DNA of 64,000 nt from Bacteroidales bacterium. Its GTDB lineage: Bacteria > Bacteroidota > Bacteroidia > Bacteroidales > F082. Shown piece by piece: positions 41,601-51,517 of the stretch. The notes under the pieces were generated by a model. That model had not been told where the DNA came from. It did no database searches and was given only the letters and a program-made list of their open reading frames with translations. The stretch covers positions 1 through 64,000 of the forward strand of contig JAQVGO010000001.1 in assembly GCA_028696715.1 (NCBI GenBank), given 5' to 3'. A program made the translations under genes and the position numbers. The number at the start of each line of letters is the position of its first letter. Position 1 is the first letter of the stretch.

Positions 41601-41758
41601 TTGGCTCCCGTATAATAACTACTCACCTGAACAAGCGGAGGTGCCAGCTGAGGATACTGTTCAATAGGAAGCTGAACAAGTGAAATCACTCCTGCTAAAG
41701 TCATCACAATGGCGATAACAATAGCCACAATCGGCCTCTTGACAAAAATATTATTCAT
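38612..41758 (-). CDS. RND efflux inner membrane transporter (HAE1/AcrB type)
   Basis: A 1048-residue proton-driven exporter, likely for hydrophobic compounds. It starts with FVKRPIVAIVIAIVMTLAG and has twelve membrane segments with two large periplasmic loops. The proton-relay acids Asp-Asp are in GIVVDDAIVVVEAVM (about residues 400-414), and the lysine of helix ten is in MAAKNAILIVEYAK. GFMPDEDQGYF is the docking region. Drug classes cannot be told. It lies six bases after the adaptor gene. Confidence 0.95.
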   Translation of the reverse strand: MNNIFVKRPIVAIVIAIVMTLAGVISLVQLPIEQYPQLAPPLVQVSSYYTGANASNVEQSVATPLEQKINGVDNSLYIQSVNTNSGSMSLRVTFDPGSDPDMSSVLVQNRVSAASAQLPSEVNRTGVTVEKSFTFPMLIVSVVSPDNTFDREFIGNYARLNISDELSRISGIGKVDVVGVSDYAMRLWVKPERMANLNITVADITNALQEQNVIVPGGKLGGEPAPEGTDFTYSVTLKDRMQTAEEFENVVIRIAESGAEIKIKDVADVALGSENYEAFTRVNGSDCAILFIYQAPGSNAMNVSAEVKATLERLKADFPDDLDYEISLDTTVPIKAGMDEIIETLLIALILVVLVVFIFLQDWRATLIPVLAIPVSLLSAFILFPLLGFSINSLSLLGLVLAIGIVVDDAIVVVEAVMVNIEKGLSAREATLVAMKEVTGPVIGTTFVLIAVFIPVSFISGITGKLYQQFAITIAVSVLFSSVNALTLSPALSSLILREKKTGKGLMGKFFKSFDKGLEKSGRKYLSVTNIVSRKLVRSIVFIGIISLLAVFLGFRVPGGFMPDEDQGYFIMNVQLPGASSLSRTLEAVKQVEAVLAQEESIEYYTSIPGYNLLSGGMSTSTGSLFVTMKDWSERDEKVSDIVNRLNYMLYLMVKPANVMAFGPPPIQGLGNGSGFSIMIQDKGGNSIDYLTANTMEFIRKANERPEISHAFTTFRNDVPQRFISVNREKAMKAGVSLSELHLTIGAMLGGMYVNDFNRFGRLYRIYLQAEPAYRQNAEQLNSFFVRNRNFEMIPLSAFVEVENSIGPEFTTRFNLFRAIEVSGIPAQGYTSSEARQALKEVAATLPADMGYAWNAMSYQEEEASGQTAVIFAFSILLVFLILAALYESWSLPFSVLLGTPFALFGAFLFLWLFRFFSLSYENNIFAQISLVMLIAMAAKNAILIVEYAKVKFEEGSNLFDSAMEAAKLRFRPILMTVFSFILGILPLLVATGAGSEARKVMGMTLFGGILLATVIGVVMYPMLFILVGKIAGYEKKRNVKSKVITHE

Positions 41759-41764
41759 GGCTGA

Positions 41765-42931
41765 TTATTTTATTTTTTCAACTTCGTCCTGAGTAAGTTG
41801 AGGCTTGATCGGCATACCCGGCATCACTTTCTCAAATCCTTCAGCAATATATCTTTCTCCTGCACTAAGCCCGCTCTTCACAATCAGTTGCTGCCCATAG
41901 GAATGACTTACTTCGAGCATTCTGTTTGTTACCATATTGTTGCTGTCGAGTACATAAACCTGATGCATGGTCTGCATTTCGCGAACCGATCGTTTAGGTA
42001 TTGTGATTCCCTGTTCGATGTAGTCGCGGAGTAATTCAATACGGGCAAACTGTCCGGGGCGTATGATTCCATCAGGATTTGGAAAGGCTGCCTGCAAAAG
42101 GATTGAGCCTGTATTGGGATCGAGGCCGCGATCCATGATCTCAATCCTTCCCCGATGAGGGAAAAGTGAGTTATCGGCCAGATATAGCCGTACACCTTCT
42201 TCAATAAACTTTTTATTGTAGGCTTCATTTTCCTGTCCGGTGACTAATTGAATGTATTCATTCTCGTTGAGGTAAAACTTCACTTTTATGGTATCTGTTT
42301 TTGATACCGTATTCAGGATAACGGCATTGGGAGCTCTGCCCACGTACTCGCCTGTGGTTGCATTCGAAATTCCGATAATGCCATCAATAGGAGCTTTTAT
42401 AAGTGTATAGCCCAATTCCAACCGGGAGGCACGCAGGTTTGCCTCAGCAGCTTCCACATTCGATTTGGCTGCATCATACTGAGCCACTGCAGCATCCAGT
42501 TCGCGCTGACTTACTGCATTGGTTTCTGCCAATGGTCTTATCCTGTTCAGATCACTCTCAGCCTTTACCAACATTGTTTTTGCCTGGGCAAGCAAACTCA
42601 TATACGAGGCTTCCCTGGCCAGCAAAGGCTGCTGATCAATCTTATACAACAACTGACCCGCCTTAACCCGGCTGCCTTCCTTAAAATACAAACCTTCGAG
42701 CACACCATCAACGCGTGCTATGATGTCAACGTCTTTTGCACCATAAGTTTGCCCCACAAAAGATTGATAGATTGGTACATCCTTCAATTCAACTGTTGAC
42801 ACGGGCAATTCAATCAAGGGGATATCTGTAGTAGGCTGATGTTTGCAGCCAACGAATAACAAGACCGAAAACACAATAATCATCAGAACAGGCCGACCAA
42901 TTCTGCTACTTTTTTGATAGGTTTTACTCAT
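41765..42931 (-). CDS. RND efflux periplasmic adaptor (AcrA/MFP type) lipoprotein
   Basis: A 388-residue adaptor that joins the inner pump to the outer channel. A lipoprotein signal ends FVGC (Cys29). The barrel-sandwich halves are seen at GQTYGAKDVDIIARVDGVLE then GLYFKEGSRVKAGQLLYKID (about residues 62-102) and YTLIKAPIDGIIGISNATTG (about 172-191), separated by a helical hairpin. The C-terminal membrane-proximal domain contains IPKRSVREMQ. First gene of the operon adaptor-pump-channel. Confidence 0.93.
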   Translation of the reverse strand: MSKTYQKSSRIGRPVLMIIVFSVLLFVGCKHQPTTDIPLIELPVSTVELKDVPIYQSFVGQTYGAKDVDIIARVDGVLEGLYFKEGSRVKAGQLLYKIDQQPLLAREASYMSLLAQAKTMLVKAESDLNRIRPLAETNAVSQRELDAAVAQYDAAKSNVEAAEANLRASRLELGYTLIKAPIDGIIGISNATTGEYVGRAPNAVILNTVSKTDTIKVKFYLNENEYIQLVTGQENEAYNKKFIEEGVRLYLADNSLFPHRGRIEIMDRGLDPNTGSILLQAAFPNPDGIIRPGQFARIELLRDYIEQGITIPKRSVREMQTMHQVYVLDSNNMVTNRMLEVSHSYGQQLIVKSGLSAGERYIAEGFEKVMPGMPIKPQLTQDEVEKIK

Positions 42932-42972
42932 AATCGTTTGGTTTAACTTACGAAAATTGCAGTTTTAGCTGC

Positions 42973-42980
42973 CGAAAATA
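42973..42980 (-). promoter_or_regulatory. candidate -7 element (TATTTTCG variant) for the RND operon
   Basis: Reads TATTTTCG on the minus strand, 41 bases before the adaptor ATG. It is the TAnnTTCG form also found before other genes here. Confidence 0.4.
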
Positions 42981-43084
42981 AGAAGAATGATCACAATAAT
43001 AAAATTTAGTATAAAATATTTGACGATTGAATTTAACTTCCAGTGAAATTAAACCAACAAACACTTCTCCCTCAGAAAATCTTT

Positions 43085-43092
43085 TACTTTTG
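43085..43092 (+). promoter_or_regulatory. -7 element TACTTTTG for prfC
   Basis: TACTTTTG, an exact TAnnTTTG match, 72 bases before the prfC ATG. Confidence 0.5.
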
Positions 43093-43164
43093 CAAACTCA
43101 AAACAGTTCGCCTGTTCTGCTTTATAATGATCAGTAATATAACGTTTTATATCAATATTCCTTC

Positions 43165-44748
43165 ATGGGTAATCAAAAACTCACCAAAGAAATCAATCGA
43201 AGAAGAACTTTCGCCATCATCAGCCATCCCGATGCCGGTAAAACTACTTTAACCGAAAAACTTTTGCTTTACGGAGGAGCTATACAGGTGGCCGGAGCCG
43301 TAAAATCAAACAAAATCAAAAAAACTGCTACCTCCGACTGGATGGAGATTGAGCGTCAGCGTGGTATTTCTGTGGCTACATCCGTAATGGGATTTGAGTA
43401 CAACAACCTCAACATCAACATTCTTGATACTCCTGGTCACCAGGATTTTGCCGAAGACACCTTCAGAACCTTAACCGCAGTGGATAGCGTGATTGTTGTG
43501 ATTGATGTAGCCAAAGGTGTTGAGCCTCAAACTGAAAAGCTTGTAAAAGTTTGCCGGATGCGCAAAACCCCTATCATTGTTTTTATCAATAAACTCGACA
43601 GGCCCGGGAAAGATGGTTTTGAATTACTTGATGAAGTTGAGCAAAAACTTGATCTCAAAATCACACCATTGAGCTGGCCGATCAATATGGGACCTGAATT
43701 TAAGGGTGTTTACAATATTTTTGACGAAAGCCTCTATCTTTTCGAGCCTGGGAAACAACGTATTGAAGAAGGCATCTCCATCAGCAACCTCCATGATCCT
43801 GAGTTGGATGATTACCTGGACGAAGATGCGCAGATGCTACGTGAAGAGCTTGATCTGATTAAAGGTGTTTATCCAGCGTTCGACCGCCAACAATACCTTG
43901 ATGGAACAATTTGTCCGGTGTTTTTTGGAAGTGCACTCAACAATTTTGGTGTTAAAGAACTGTTGGATTGTTTTATACGCATCGCCCCTACCCCAATCGG
44001 CCGCCAAGCCGAAGAAAGAAAAATACTCCCCGAAGAAGAAAATTTTTCAGGTTTTGTGTTTAAGATTCACGCCAATATGGACCCTAACCACAGAGACAGG
44101 ATTGCTTTTGTACGGATTGTTTCGGGGCGTTTTGAGCGTAACAAACCCTATCATCATGTAAGGCTTGGCCGAAGCTTAAAATTCTCAAATCCAACAGCTT
44201 TCATGGCACAAAAGAAATCCATTGTAGATGAAGCCTTTCCGGGTGATATTGTTGGGTTGTACGATAGCGGAAATTTTAAAATCGGCGACACCTTAACCGA
44301 AGGAGAGCTGCTTCATTATAAAGGCATTCCAAGTTTTTCGCCCGAGCTATTTCGGTATGTTGAAAACGCTGATCCCATGAAATCGAAACAGCTGGCCAAA
44401 GGTCTTGATCAGCTGATGGACGAGGGTGTGGCCCAACTTTTCACCGGAAAAGCAACCGGACGCAAAATCATCGGAACGGTTGGTGCACTGCAGTTTGAAG
44501 TGATACAATACAGATTGCTTCACGAATATGGAGCCTCCTGCAGGTACGAACCTATCACACTCTACAAAACAGCCTGGATAACTAGTGAAAACAAAGCCAT
44601 GCTCAACGATTTTAAAGCCCGCAAAGCCTCTTTCCTGGCTTTCGACAAAGAAGGACGTGATGTTTTTTTGGCCGACTCGCCTTATGCTTTGCAAACTTCA
44701 ATGGAAAAATATCCGGATATTAAATTCCACTTCACTTCAGAATTTTAA
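43165..44748 (+). CDS. prfC: peptide chain release factor 3
   Basis: A 527-residue translational GTPase that recycles release factors 1 and 2. G motifs: [19 protein letters not shown] (G1, about residues 20-38), RGISVATS (G2), DTPGHQDF (G3), NKLDRPGKD (G4). The class-specific insert and domains II and III (GLKI-type KIGDTLTEG near residue 380; [20 protein letters not shown] at the end) fit RF3. The ATG at 43165 yields the usual basic leader [20 protein letters not shown] weak hairpin terminator follows. Confidence 0.96.
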   Translation: MGNQKLTKEINRRRTFAIISHPDAGKTTLTEKLLLYGGAIQVAGAVKSNKIKKTATSDWMEIERQRGISVATSVMGFEYNNLNINILDTPGHQDFAEDTFRTLTAVDSVIVVIDVAKGVEPQTEKLVKVCRMRKTPIIVFINKLDRPGKDGFELLDEVEQKLDLKITPLSWPINMGPEFKGVYNIFDESLYLFEPGKQRIEEGISISNLHDPELDDYLDEDAQMLREELDLIKGVYPAFDRQQYLDGTICPVFFGSALNNFGVKELLDCFIRIAPTPIGRQAEERKILPEEENFSGFVFKIHANMDPNHRDRIAFVRIVSGRFERNKPYHHVRLGRSLKFSNPTAFMAQKKSIVDEAFPGDIVGLYDSGNFKIGDTLTEGELLHYKGIPSFSPELFRYVENADPMKSKQLAKGLDQLMDEGVAQLFTGKATGRKIIGTVGALQFEVIQYRLLHEYGASCRYEPITLYKTAWITSENKAMLNDFKARKASFLAFDKEGRDVFLADSPYALQTSMEKYPDIKFHFTSEF

Positions 44749-44796
44749 TTGTTGTTCGGTCAACCTATTCCACAATTTCTGAAATTAATTTGCGGT

Positions 44797-44823
44797 AAAC
44801 CTTAACAAAGTTTAGGTTTTATA
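44797..44823 (+). terminator. probable terminator after prfC
   Basis: Stem AAACCTTAAC (44797-44806) / GTTTAGGTTT (44810-44819) with one mismatch, three-base loop, then TATAG rather than a pure T run. Confidence 0.5.
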
Positions 44824-44886
44824 GAAAAATATGCCTTTTTAATAAGTTTTCTTACAGTTTATTAATGTTAATTTTTCCGTAAAGCG

Positions 44887-44894
44887 TATTTTCG
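44887..44894 (+). promoter_or_regulatory. candidate -7 element (TATTTTCG variant) before the sortilin-like gene
   Basis: TATTTTCG, one base off TAnnTTTG, 43 bases before the ATG at 44938. Confidence 0.4.
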
Positions 44895-44937
44895 TGCCAG
44901 TATTTCTAAATTTTTCAAACCGCTTAAAATTTTTTTC

Positions 44938-47900
44938 ATGAGAAGTTTCTTTTTGTCAGCAATTGCAATGTTTTGCATAATTGCATTTGCTCCGATAAAT
45001 TCACAGGCACAAAACCAGGCCGACACTGCCGATTATCCTTATTGGGTAGAGATGATGCAGGACCAAAACGCCAATTTCAATGCCACTGTAAGGGCATTTA
45101 ACACCTATTGGGAAAATCGTGAAATCACCAAAGGCAGTGGATTCAAACCTTTCAAACGCTGGGAATATATGATGCGCCAAATGGTAAACCCTGATGGCAG
45201 CAGGCCGGCACCAGATCAAGATCTGAAAGCCCTGCAACAATTTAGAAATACCAGAAAAAATCTGACCACAGGAGGCGATTGGGAAGCACTCGGCCCTTTT
45301 GATGTCCCCTCGGGATACAATGGCTATCGTGGACTTGGCCGTATCAATGCGCTGGCTTTTCATCCAACAGACGAGAATCACTTTTATATTGGAGCTCCGG
45401 CAGGCGGGCTATGGCAAACCACCGATCATGGTGCCAATTGGGAAGTGCTAACAGATCATCTGCCAACACTTGGAGTATCAGCTATCATCGTGGATTATTC
45501 CAATCCTGACTTAATCCTGATAGGTACCGGCGACCGCGATGCAGGTGATGCACCGGGATTAGGCGTTTGGCGCAGCGAAGATGGTGGCCTTAGCTGGGAA
45601 GTGAGCAACAACGGCATGGACAATGCCACTGTAGGCCGAATGATCCAACATCCCGATTTTCCGGAAACAATATTTGCTGCTACAAGTAATGGCATTTTTG
45701 TTTCGGACGATTCAGGCTTAAACTGGAATCAGGTGCAATCCGGAAACTTCAAAGAAATCGTGTTCAAACCTACTGACCCACAAATCATTTATGCAGCCAC
45801 CGGAGGTAGTTTTTACCGTTCCGAAGATGGTGGCAGCAGCTTTTCGCAGGTGAATAACGGCCTTTCGGGAGCTGCCCGGGGTGTGATCGGAGTATCGGAT
45901 GCAAACCCCGATGTGGTGTATTTTCTGCAAACAAATTCCGATTCCTTCAAAGGTATTTACCGTTCCGATGATAGTGGCCAGAGCTTTGTGATGCGTTCAA
46001 ACTATCCAAATATCATGAGCTGGGACTGCAATGGCGGAAGCGGCGGACAAGCCTGGTACGATCTGGATATTGCTGTTGACCCTTTTGATGAAAATGTAAT
46101 TATTGCGGGAGGTGTAAACAGTTTTAAATCAGTGGATGGAGGTTCAACCTGGACAATCAGTTCACATTGGTATGGCGGCTGCGATGTGGAATCAGTTCAT
46201 GCCGATCTGCATATTCTCGAATACAACCCTGTGAACGGAAAACTATTCGTAGGCAATGATGGCGGGATTTATTGGACTGATGACCAGGGAAATAGCTGGG
46301 AAGAAATAACAAACGGACTTGTGATAAGCCAGGCTTACAAGCTGGGAGTTAGTCAGACAAATCCTGATTTTGTTATTAACGGATATCAGGATAATGGCTC
46401 ATCAACCTATGTAGGTGGAACCCATAACTGGATAAATGTAGGTGGTGGCGATGGCATGGAATGTGCCTTCGATCCGAACGACGACCGCTATGCCTACTCA
46501 ACTATTTATTATGGCTCTATCGACCGAATTTACAACAATAACAACCAGGGACAGATCGCCGGTGAAGGGGTGAATGGAATTACCGAAAGTGGCGGCTGGG
46601 TTACTCCCTTCCTGATTGATCATGAAGATGGAAACATCATGTTTGTGGGATATAAAAATATTTGGCGAAGCACCAATATCAAATCCGGAAGCACCAGTAC
46701 TGTACAATGGAAAAAAATTAGCAGTATGAATAATAGCGATATGAATGTGATGGCTCAATCGCGGGCAAACACTTCCATATTGTATGTTGCGAGTGGAAAT
46801 AAATTATGGTACACCGAAAATGCCAAAGATAACGAAGTGAACTGGACCAGCCGCACTTCCAATCTGCCTTTACCAAATACTATCACTGCCTTGGAAACAA
46901 GTTATTTAGACGAAAATGTGGTGTATATGGCTCAACAAACACGTATTTATAAATCGGAGGACAAAGGAGCCAGCTGGACAGAGATAACAGCCAATTTAAG
47001 TGGCAATCAGATTAATACAATCGCGCTGTATAAAAATGCACAGGATGCCATCTATATTGGAACAAATGTAGGAGTGTTTTACAAAGATGCCGGGCTGGAA
47101 GAATGGATTGAATTTGGAAATGGGATGCCGGCCAGTGCCAAAGTAACAGAACTTGAGTTTTATTACGACCCAGAAAATATCTCCGGCGACCGGCTTAGGG
47201 CAGCCACCTATGGCCGCGGTTTGTGGAGCACTCCCCCATTTATTGGCACACTGGTTGCCGACTTTGAAGCCACCTCAACAAATGTGGCAGCCGGTTGTAC
47301 CATCAACTTTACTGATCTTACTACCGGAACACCTTTTGAATGGGAATGGACCTTTGATGGTGCAACACCAGCAAGCTCGGCAGATCAGCATCCTCAAGGC
47401 ATCCGTTACGAACAAGAAGGAGTTTATTCGGTCACGCTCACAGTTACAAATCCCTTGGGAAATGATACACACCAAAAAACGGATTATATCACCGTAACAG
47501 CAGCAGCTGCTCCTGAAATCGCTTTTGAAGCTGATCAAACTTCAGGATGCACCGGCATGGTGGTACATTTTACAGATCAATCAGAAAACTGTCCTGAGAG
47601 CTGGCAATGGTCTTTCGAACCAACCTCGGTTACTTTTGTCGATGGCACTGACGAAAATTCTCAAAATCCTGTGGTTCAGTTTAATGAAGATGCCGATTAC
47701 ACAGTGACCCTGATGGCAGCAAACGCCACCGGAACAAACGAAGCAAGCTTTGCTGACTTTATCCAGACGGGTGGCCTGGCCATACCCTATGAGGCCAATT
47801 TTGATGCAGGCGATTTCAACGAAACCGGCTGGACAAGAGTAAATCCCGATGAAGGCAGAGGCTGGGAGCTGAAACAAATTGACGAATCGCACACCATCTG

Positions 47901-48576
47901 GATGAACTTTTTCAATTACACCAGCATGGGAGCACGCGATTATCTGGTGAGCCCTGTCATCAACCTCAGGGATTTTGAAAATGCGTACCTGAAATTCGAT
48001 TATGCCTATGCCATGCGTTATATGCAAAAGGATTCACTCATCATAAGCCTGAGTGCCGATTGCGGCGAAAGCTGGACACGAGTTTATGCCAACGGCCCTG
48101 ATGGTAATGGTAGCTTTGAAACTGCTGAAACTACTACCGCTTTCTTTGAACCAGCTTCGGATGACGACTGGTGCGGACAAGGCTATGGTGCTGATTGTCC
48201 ACTAATCGATCTCACTGCCTGGGCCGGACAGTCGAACCTGATGATACGCCTCGAAACCTATAACAATTACGGCAACAACTTATACATTAAAAATCTGGCA
48301 ATCACAAACTTTACAGCACTATCCCAACAGCATGATAACAAGCTGTTCAAAGTGTATCCCAATCCTGCAAATGAATATTTTGTGATTAGCCTGCCATCTG
48401 ATGTCACTAAGCTGCATCTAACCCTGTCAGACCTCAGTGGAAAACTATTAATGGAAAAAAGCATTTCTCATTCAAGTAATATTATTGACATCCAAGAAAT
48501 TCCCTCAGGTTCGTATCTGATTACCCTGACTTCTGATAATCATACAGAACACAAGAAAATCATAATATTTAGATAA
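44938..48576 (+). CDS. secreted sortilin/BNR-repeat protein with two PKD domains and T9SS sorting domain
   Basis: A 1212-residue exported surface protein. After a signal peptide (SAIAMFCIIAFAPINSQA) residues about 100-770 form a VPS10/sortilin-like ten-bladed propeller with repeated BNR-type turns such as WRSEDGGLSWEV, FVSDDSGLNWNQV, YRSEDGGSSFSQV and KSEDKGASWTEI. Two PKD domains follow (about 772-852 and 857-945), then a choice-of-anchor J / jelly-roll domain (about 947-1125), and a type A T9SS C-terminal domain (about 1135-1212; VYPNPANEYF and IPSGSYLITL). It may degrade or bind glycans or proteins on the surface; no catalytic residues can be named. A similar module series is found in the next gene. 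Confidence 0.9.
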   Translation: MRSFFLSAIAMFCIIAFAPINSQAQNQADTADYPYWVEMMQDQNANFNATVRAFNTYWENREITKGSGFKPFKRWEYMMRQMVNPDGSRPAPDQDLKALQQFRNTRKNLTTGGDWEALGPFDVPSGYNGYRGLGRINALAFHPTDENHFYIGAPAGGLWQTTDHGANWEVLTDHLPTLGVSAIIVDYSNPDLILIGTGDRDAGDAPGLGVWRSEDGGLSWEVSNNGMDNATVGRMIQHPDFPETIFAATSNGIFVSDDSGLNWNQVQSGNFKEIVFKPTDPQIIYAATGGSFYRSEDGGSSFSQVNNGLSGAARGVIGVSDANPDVVYFLQTNSDSFKGIYRSDDSGQSFVMRSNYPNIMSWDCNGGSGGQAWYDLDIAVDPFDENVIIAGGVNSFKSVDGGSTWTISSHWYGGCDVESVHADLHILEYNPVNGKLFVGNDGGIYWTDDQGNSWEEITNGLVISQAYKLGVSQTNPDFVINGYQDNGSSTYVGGTHNWINVGGGDGMECAFDPNDDRYAYSTIYYGSIDRIYNNNNQGQIAGEGVNGITESGGWVTPFLIDHEDGNIMFVGYKNIWRSTNIKSGSTSTVQWKKISSMNNSDMNVMAQSRANTSILYVASGNKLWYTENAKDNEVNWTSRTSNLPLPNTITALETSYLDENVVYMAQQTRIYKSEDKGASWTEITANLSGNQINTIALYKNAQDAIYIGTNVGVFYKDAGLEEWIEFGNGMPASAKVTELEFYYDPENISGDRLRAATYGRGLWSTPPFIGTLVADFEATSTNVAAGCTINFTDLTTGTPFEWEWTFDGATPASSADQHPQGIRYEQEGVYSVTLTVTNPLGNDTHQKTDYITVTAAAAPEIAFEADQTSGCTGMVVHFTDQSENCPESWQWSFEPTSVTFVDGTDENSQNPVVQFNEDADYTVTLMAANATGTNEASFADFIQTGGLAIPYEANFDAGDFNETGWTRVNPDEGRGWELKQIDESHTIWMNFFNYTSMGARDYLVSPVINLRDFENAYLKFDYAYAMRYMQKDSLIISLSADCGESWTRVYANGPDGNGSFETAETTTAFFEPASDDDWCGQGYGADCPLIDLTAWAGQSNLMIRLETYNNYGNNLYIKNLAITNFTALSQQHDNKLFKVYPNPANEYFVISLPSDVTKLHLTLSDLSGKLLMEKSISHSSNIIDIQEIPSGSYLITLTSDNHTEHKKIIIFR

Positions 48577-48614
48577 GTTTGCAAACTCACTTCCTACATT
48601 CCAACACATAGCCT

Positions 48615-51497
48615 ATGAAAAAAAGTATCTTAACTACAACTTTACTATTTCTGATTAGTGTCGCGCTTTATGCCCAGACAAATGAGCTGAAAAGCAAAGC
48701 AGAAGCACATATTAAAACCTCATTTGCAACCATCAAGGACAATGCTGCTAAATTTGGTGATATTGAATACAATACGTTCAAAAAACCAAATCCACATCGC
48801 GAACTCCCGCTTTATGAAATAAACCAGGAGGAAATTATTCATATTGGCAATCAACTGATGCAAAATACGGTTTTACGGGAGGTTTCACCACAACCCGACA
48901 CTAGTTTTTTGGGCCTGGATGATTCCGGAAATTCCATTCCTCCGGATGTGAACGGAGCTCCCGGACCAGACCATTTGATGGTAACCCTCAACACTCAGGT
49001 TAGGATTCAGGACAGAATTGGTAATGATTTGGGAACCGTTTCATTAGGCATGTTCTGGACGGAACTGCCTGGCGGAAGCACTTTTGACCCAAAAATTCTG
49101 TACGATTTTGAAGAAGACAGATGGATTTTTGTTACTTGTTCGGGCAGCACCCCTGGCGAATCCCGTATTTATATGGGAGTTTCGGCCAATAGCGATCCAT
49201 CAGGTGAGTGGTATCTTTATTCTTATATCGCAGATCCGGCCAATCAGGTATGGTTTGATTATCCAAGTATGGGATTCAACAGCAAATGGATCGTTGTTTC
49301 GGGCAATATGTTTGGCGATGGCTTTTACAGTACCGTCTATGTTTTTGACAAAATGGCCATGTATGCCGGTGAAGAAACTCCTGACTTCACACGTTTTACG
49401 ACCAATCAGGGCTTTACACTCGTTCCGGCAATAACCTACGACACCGAACAAGAAGATGTGTATCTCATCTCATCGGCTAATGGAGATCAGGGAGGAAATG
49501 GATATATCAGAATGTTTAAAGTGAGCGGAGAAACTACAGAACCAGAATTTTCGTTTCTGGGTGCCATAGGAGTTCCCAATCCCTGGGCTGGCTCGGTGGG
49601 TGGCAGTGGTGATTTTTTGCCCCAAATGGGATCGGAACAGGACATCAATGCCGTGGATCATCGCATGGAGAATGTGATCATGAAAAACGGTATGTTATGG
49701 GCAACGCATCATGTTTTTTTGCCGGCAAACAATCCTCAGCGAACAGCAGTGCAATGGTGGAATCTTACACCCGAAGGCGAGATATTGCAATGGGGCCGGA
49801 TTGACGATCCCGATGGTGGGATGTCATACGCTTTTGCAACAATTGCCGTAAACGAATTTGATGATGCAATAATAGGTTACAGTAGCTTTTCGGAGAACCA
49901 GTATGCCAGTGCTGCCTACTCATTTCGCTATCATACTGACCCACCCAACACTTTCAGAGATTCCTATCAATACAAAGATGGTTTAGCACCTTATTATAAA
50001 ACCTTTGGCGGTGGTCGTAATCGTTGGGGCGATTACTCTGCTACCATGCTCGATCCGGTAAACGGACATGATTTCTGGGTTTTACAACAATATGCCGATC
50101 TCCCCTCAGGAGGCGATCGCTGGGGCACACAGTGGGCACACCTTAAGGTTGCATTCGAGCCAATCGCTGATTTTGAAGCTTCACATACACTTATCCCAGT
50201 AGGTGAAATTATTGATTTTAAAGACCTTACTGCTGGTGTTCCTGATAACTGGAGCTGGGCTTTCGAGGCTGGTGAGCCTGCCACATCTACAGATCAAAAT
50301 CCGGAAGGAATACAGTTTAGCGAAGCCGGAACCTTTTCGGTAAGTTTGACTGCTTCAAACGATTTTGGGTCAAACTCTATCACCAAAACAGCCTATATAA
50401 CTACCAGCAGCAGCCTGCTTCCAGAAGTTGATTTTACTGCTTCTGAAACATTGATTTGCACCGGAACAGCAGTTAGTTTCAATGATAAAAGCACTTATCT
50501 TCCACGGAGCTGGGAATGGAGCTTCACGCCTGAAACAGTTACTTTTGTTGAAGGCACCGATGCTTATTCACAAAATCCGGTTGTTGTTTTTGATGCTCCC
50601 GGAAGCTATTCCGTATCGCTCACGGCGACAAACCTTAATGGAAGTGCTTCTGATACGAAATTTGAAATGATCACAGTCGGGGGAGAAACATTGCCTTTTG
50701 AGGAGTATTTTCAAAGTATAAGTTTTGAAGAAGCAGGCTGGGAAATCTGGAATCCTGACAATCAAATAAGCTGGGAAATCACCCAGGTTGGTGGATTGAA
50801 CGAGACTGACAAAGCAGCTGTATTGGATTTTACAAACTACTACGCCATAGGCGAGCGCGACAGATTGATCACACCACCATTAAATCTCAGTGGTTTTGAT
50901 CAGGTGAACCTTGCTTTTAAACATGCCTACGCCAAAAGACACGATGCCTATGCCGACTCCCTGATTATTTATGTAAGCGATGATTGCGGCAACAATTGGA
51001 CGCGCATCTTTGCCGATGCTGAAAATGGAAGCGGTAATTTTGCTACACATCCGCAGGTTGAAGGATTTGTGCCAGTAAATGTTTGGGATTGGTGCGGAGT
51101 AGATTGGGGAGCCGATTGCATCACGCTTAACCTGAATGAATGGGCGGGACAATCAGATATCAGAGTTGCTTTTGAAACCTACAGCTTTTACGGCAATCCA
51201 TTGTATATCACAGCTGTTGAACTGGGCACTACGGTTTCTGTTGCAAATCACTCAGCCGATAACAATAGCATCCAAATCCTGCCTAATCCAACGAATGGGC
51301 AATTCAGATTACAATTGTCTGAAGGCATGCAAGCTGAACGCATTGAAATCATGGATGTTTCAGGAAGACAGTTATTTGCTTCTGCAATAGCTGAAAAAGA
51401 TAAAATCTACGACTTTTCCTACCTACCCAAAGGTGTTTATATCATCCAGGTGAAAACACAGGGCAAAAGTCTCAGAGAAAAACTGATTATTGAGTAA
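48615..51497 (+). CDS. secreted propeller protein with two PKD domains and T9SS sorting domain
   Basis: A 960-residue exported protein. A signal peptide (TTTLLFLISVALYAQ) is followed by an N-terminal domain (about 95-510), opened by PPDVNGAPGPDHLMVTLNTQ, that looks like a beta propeller. The C-terminal half has two PKD domains (about 515-600 and 605-692), a choice-of-anchor J domain (about 694-872) and a T9SS C-terminal domain (about 885-960; LPNPTNGQFR and LPKGVYIIQV). The three final modules repeat the order of the upstream gene with clear residue similarity (e.g. CGNNWTRIFADAENGSG versus CGESWTRVYANGPDGNG). It starts 38 bases after the upstream stop. Confidence 0.9.
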   Translation: MKKSILTTTLLFLISVALYAQTNELKSKAEAHIKTSFATIKDNAAKFGDIEYNTFKKPNPHRELPLYEINQEEIIHIGNQLMQNTVLREVSPQPDTSFLGLDDSGNSIPPDVNGAPGPDHLMVTLNTQVRIQDRIGNDLGTVSLGMFWTELPGGSTFDPKILYDFEEDRWIFVTCSGSTPGESRIYMGVSANSDPSGEWYLYSYIADPANQVWFDYPSMGFNSKWIVVSGNMFGDGFYSTVYVFDKMAMYAGEETPDFTRFTTNQGFTLVPAITYDTEQEDVYLISSANGDQGGNGYIRMFKVSGETTEPEFSFLGAIGVPNPWAGSVGGSGDFLPQMGSEQDINAVDHRMENVIMKNGMLWATHHVFLPANNPQRTAVQWWNLTPEGEILQWGRIDDPDGGMSYAFATIAVNEFDDAIIGYSSFSENQYASAAYSFRYHTDPPNTFRDSYQYKDGLAPYYKTFGGGRNRWGDYSATMLDPVNGHDFWVLQQYADLPSGGDRWGTQWAHLKVAFEPIADFEASHTLIPVGEIIDFKDLTAGVPDNWSWAFEAGEPATSTDQNPEGIQFSEAGTFSVSLTASNDFGSNSITKTAYITTSSSLLPEVDFTASETLICTGTAVSFNDKSTYLPRSWEWSFTPETVTFVEGTDAYSQNPVVVFDAPGSYSVSLTATNLNGSASDTKFEMITVGGETLPFEEYFQSISFEEAGWEIWNPDNQISWEITQVGGLNETDKAAVLDFTNYYAIGERDRLITPPLNLSGFDQVNLAFKHAYAKRHDAYADSLIIYVSDDCGNNWTRIFADAENGSGNFATHPQVEGFVPVNVWDWCGVDWGADCITLNLNEWAGQSDIRVAFETYSFYGNPLYITAVELGTTVSVANHSADNNSIQILPNPTNGQFRLQLSEGMQAERIEIMDVSGRQLFASAIAEKDKIYDFSYLPKGVYIIQVKTQGKSLREKLIIE

Positions 51498-51517
51498 CAG
51501 CATATCTTTGAAAAATT

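Noticed and set aside
44938..51497. Mobile element or phage tail-like region because of long repeat-rich proteins
   Set aside because: The repeats are BNR, PKD and T9SS modules; no transposase, integrase or inverted ends are seen.
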